Positions 50,901 through 64,000 of a DNA stretch of 64,000 nt are shown piece by piece. A program made the translations under genes and the position numbers. Within the stretch, counting starts at the first letter, position 1. Each line of letters opens with the position of its first letter. Source of the stretch: Strongylocentrotus purpuratus. Taxonomy: Eukaryota; Echinodermata; Echinoidea; Camarodonta; Strongylocentrotidae. Below the pieces are notes generated by a model. It was not told the DNA's origin. It did no database searches and saw only the letters and a program-made list of their open reading frames with translations. Where the stretch lies: the NCBI RefSeq assembly GCF_000002235.5, contig NW_022145597.1, positions 26,924,423 to 26,988,422 of the forward strand, read 5' to 3'.

Positions 50901-51850
50901 GCTTATGTTACAGTCTCTATCATTTAACTTGCATCCATTCTTGTAAGGCAAAGCAGCTAAAATCAAGGCCTCCAAAATAGTAAATGATATTCAAATCCCA
51001 TGAAAATTTATGTCAAATATAAGAAGAATTAAAATCTACATGTGTTGAATTGTGTAGAAAAGTATAATTTCATCAGTTTGGATCCCCCCAAAATGATATG
51101 AGTTTAACACCCTTCTGTGATAATGATGATGAACCAAACATTTTTTTCAGTCCACTTGAAGCACTAACAATTTTCAACTTCATAACATTTGGAGGCAGCA
51201 TAGATTCGTGCACAAGTGCGCAAATGATTTATATTGCTTTGATTTCAAATTTCCTTTGCTACTATCCTCCCAAGTGAAAATCATCGCATATTTAAAATTA
51301 AAAAAATTAAAAAAAACATAGCCCAAGATATGATAGCTTTAATCTGAGCTACCCTTCTTGTCCAATATCTCTCAAAGTACATTCCTATAATACAATGCAA
51401 TACATTGACTGTAAGCCATGACTTTGAAATGATTTATGAGAGCAAGGAGGACATAAAACTCTGGGAAAGATACTTATGCCCTTCTTGTTCCCAAAAGCGA
51501 TGACAAATAAAACTGTCGTAATACGGAGTACAGTAAACATGGAACACTATGCGCCATATTCCATCTTGTGCATTTTATGCATGTACATCGATTAAGAACA
51601 TGCATAAAACATTCATTGTCCGATGATTTCTCTGAAGTAAAGCCCAATTCACATATGAAGCATTAATTCATGACAATAAACACATGTTTGTTCACTTCCT
51701 TGCAGCTTACAGAGACACATGTGAATGATGCCGAAATCTCCCCTTTGTGATTTACAAGAAGCACAACTTTGTTCATTTGAAAAAAACGCAAGGAGTTCAT
51801 GAATGGCGCGGAGTGTTCAACATTTACGGGATACTGACAATCTAGATGAT
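47930..51850. other. Downstream flank and possible long 3' UTR of RAB6
   Basis: No coding exon is recognised. A C run lies at about 49386-49404. A scrap of the TTAA MITE family end lies at about 50200-50240. TTTATT (AATAAA on the minus strand) near 50815 could be a RAB6 poly-A signal, but the choice is arbitrary. Confidence 0.4.
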
Positions 51851-51859
51851 TGGTCAATT

Positions 51860-63550
<11,691 letters not shown>

Positions 63551-63811
63551 TTACTTAGCAAATTAGTATACCATGTACATGTATAGTCAATGGTTGTTGT
63601 AGTACACATTGAAAAGAGCAAACCTACATTGTGTACTAGCTGAAACAGACTTGGAGAGAACATATAATCTCTGATCAAAGTAAGCAGATACTCTGAAACA
63701 CAATAAGCTGTAGATAATACATGTCAAAATAATGTTATTATTCTACATTCATTTGCTAAAGGTCAGTGTATGATGATATCAAGATATTTAGTGAAACAGC
63801 AGCAATGGAAA

Positions 63812-63956
63812 TACTGTAAACGCTGTTATTTCTGCGCGATTCATTTTTTGCACTGAGCAATCCTTAAACGTATTCGCTGGTTATTAAATTTGGGTAAAAT
63901 CTGCAAAAATAGCGCAAAATCCATGAAAATTAGTGTAATATTTCTGCGTTTACAGC
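63812..63956. mobile_element. Short MITE with TACTGTAAACGC ends
   Basis: TACTGTAAACGCTGTTATTT at the left and 'aatatttctgcgtttacagca' at the right are imperfect inverted repeats of about 20 bp. The interior is AT-rich with 'gcgcgatt' and 'agcgcaaaat' partners. Confidence 0.6.
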
Positions 63957-64000
63957 AATTTCCACATGCCCTGAACCTAGTAAATGTACAAAGAAATACT

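Overview
This window is animal nuclear DNA. It holds compact, GT-AG-spliced genes in long AT-rich introns and intergenic DNA full of short DNA transposons, tRNA-derived SINEs, poly-G/C runs and microsatellites. The gene content (ANKRD39, ACOT9, MOSPD1 and RAB6 orthologues) and the repeat style fit a marine invertebrate deuterostome, most likely a sea urchin. That species guess is inference from repeat texture, not from a diagnostic sequence.

Layout. Positions 1-3300 hold a LINE fragment, an AT-rich satellite interrupted by a hAT-type MITE, and an odd array of short hairpins with purine motifs. ANKRD39 (+, 6708-8655, 3 coding exons, 186 aa) is complete. ACOT9 (-, 29263-15681, 13 coding exons, 450 aa) is complete, and all its splice phases agree. 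MOSPD1 (+, 35028-39169, 5 coding exons, 210 aa) is complete. RAB6 (-, 63520-51860) has its last five coding exons here; the exon(s) for about the first 43 residues, including the P-loop, lie beyond position 64000. No reverse transcriptase, integrase or capsid gene of a retrovirus-like element was found; the only coding retroelement trace is the LINE fragment near position 400.

The most notable structure lies between the divergent genes ACOT9 and MOSPD1. A segment of about 1.06 kb is present twice as an inverted repeat (29290-30738 and 32586-33646) around a 1.85-kb spacer. The outer end of each arm lies at the 5' side of one of the two genes, so both genes appear to start from mirror copies of one promoter, including a ZNF143/THAP11-like motif. 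Each arm also holds a mirrored, inward-facing candidate exon. A hAT-type MITE with an 8-bp target duplication sits in the left arm only, so it probably arrived after the duplication.

Other points of interest are two partial exon duplications inside ACOT9 (a decayed copy of exon 8 and a copy of the start of exon 5 with its acceptor), a 42-bp tandem repeat that begins at the ACOT9 stop codon, two Helentron-like elements with internal tandem units of about 165 bp, a perfect 28-bp foldback around a tRNA-like T-arm, and a 1.1-kb G-rich purine satellite in a RAB6 intron. The four genes have unrelated cellular roles (ankyrin scaffold, mitochondrial thioesterase, ER tether, Golgi GTPase). Nothing suggests an operon or shared pathway beyond the mirrored ACOT9/MOSPD1 promoter region.
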